From positions 1-14,105 of the forward strand of contig JAKSQI010000025.1 of the NCBI GenBank assembly GCA_024404215.1: a stretch of DNA of 14,105 nt, given 5' to 3'. Shown piece by piece: positions 13,998 to 14,105 of this stretch (its first letter is position 1; every line of letters starts with the position of its first letter). The translations under genes were made by a program, and so were the position numbers. The notes beneath the pieces are model-generated. The model made no database searches. It had not been told where the DNA came from and was given only the letters and a program-made list of their open reading frames with translations. The stretch comes from Oscillospiraceae bacterium (GTDB lineage: Bacteria > Bacillota > Clostridia > Oscillospirales > Oscillospiraceae).

Positions 13998-14105
13998 CTA
14001 CATGCTTTCTGAAAGCTCAAGCCACTGCTCCATCAGCTCCTCCAGACGGATGTTTAGACTGTCAGCTTCCTCCTGCAGTTGGGTAAGGCGGACGTAATCG
14101 CTGGC
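13998..14105 (-). CDS. ABC-F family ATPase, C-terminal end, partial
   Basis: Only the last 35 residues and a TAG stop are inside the window; the gene continues past the right edge. The translation, with Y-x-x-L-x-x-L-Q-E-E, a charged helical stretch and a final M-E-Q-W-L-E-L-S, matches the coiled C-terminal tail typical of duplicated-ATPase ABC-F proteins (Uup, YfmR or EttA-like). These act on ribosomes or in antibiotic protection and have no membrane domain. The fragment is too short to tell which subgroup, and I can see none of the ATPase motifs, so the call rests on the tail pattern alone. Confidence 0.65.
   Translation of the reverse strand, partial: ASDYVRLTQLQEEADSLNIRLEELMEQWLELSESM

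Overview
The window reads as chromosomal housekeeping DNA from a low-to-mid GC Gram-positive anaerobe of the Clostridia. An Oscillospiraceae-like gut bacterium is my inference, not a proven assignment. The evidence is the HPr kinase, MurB, RapZ and WhiA cluster, a tetrahydrofolate riboswitch ahead of an ECF-type folate carrier, a zinc-ribbon ribosomal protein L28, a membrane pyrophosphatase, and consistently Gram-positive ribosome binding sites and sigma-A promoters with 17-base spacers. I see no phage, transposon, CRISPR, tRNA or rRNA.

Left part, all on the minus strand. Bases 1-260 hold the start of a molybdenum-dependent aldehyde oxidoreductase of the Mop type, with its promoter. Bases 519-2102 encode a secreted, membrane-anchored protein with Ig-like domains. 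Bases 2275-4244 encode a membrane pyrophosphatase broken by a frameshift that looks like a 13-base deletion. Bases 4477-7294 are a trkA-trkH potassium uptake operon. Each of these four units has its own recognisable promoter, and the last three each end in a terminator hairpin.

Middle, plus strand. A promoter at 7447-7475 drives a leader with a tetrahydrofolate riboswitch (about 7502-7599). Its expression platform shows mutually exclusive hairpins, one of which buries the Shine-Dalgarno of folT. A terminator follows folT. folC (folylpolyglutamate synthase) then has its own promoter, so riboswitch control probably covers folate import but not polyglutamylation. A terminator that can act in both directions separates folC from the convergent whiA.

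Right part. The minus-strand operon hprK-murB-rapZ-whiA (13449 down to 9768) combines carbon-catabolite control, peptidoglycan precursor synthesis, a nucleotide-binding regulator and a sporulation/division-type regulator. The yvcK gene that usually sits between rapZ and whiA is absent, and a terminator-like hairpin lies there instead. rpmB (L28) is divergent from hprK. The window ends in the C-terminus of an ABC-F type ATPase.

I found no convincing new biological system. The best leads are the layered folT expression platform, the pyrophosphatase frameshift, and the rapZ-whiA junction.
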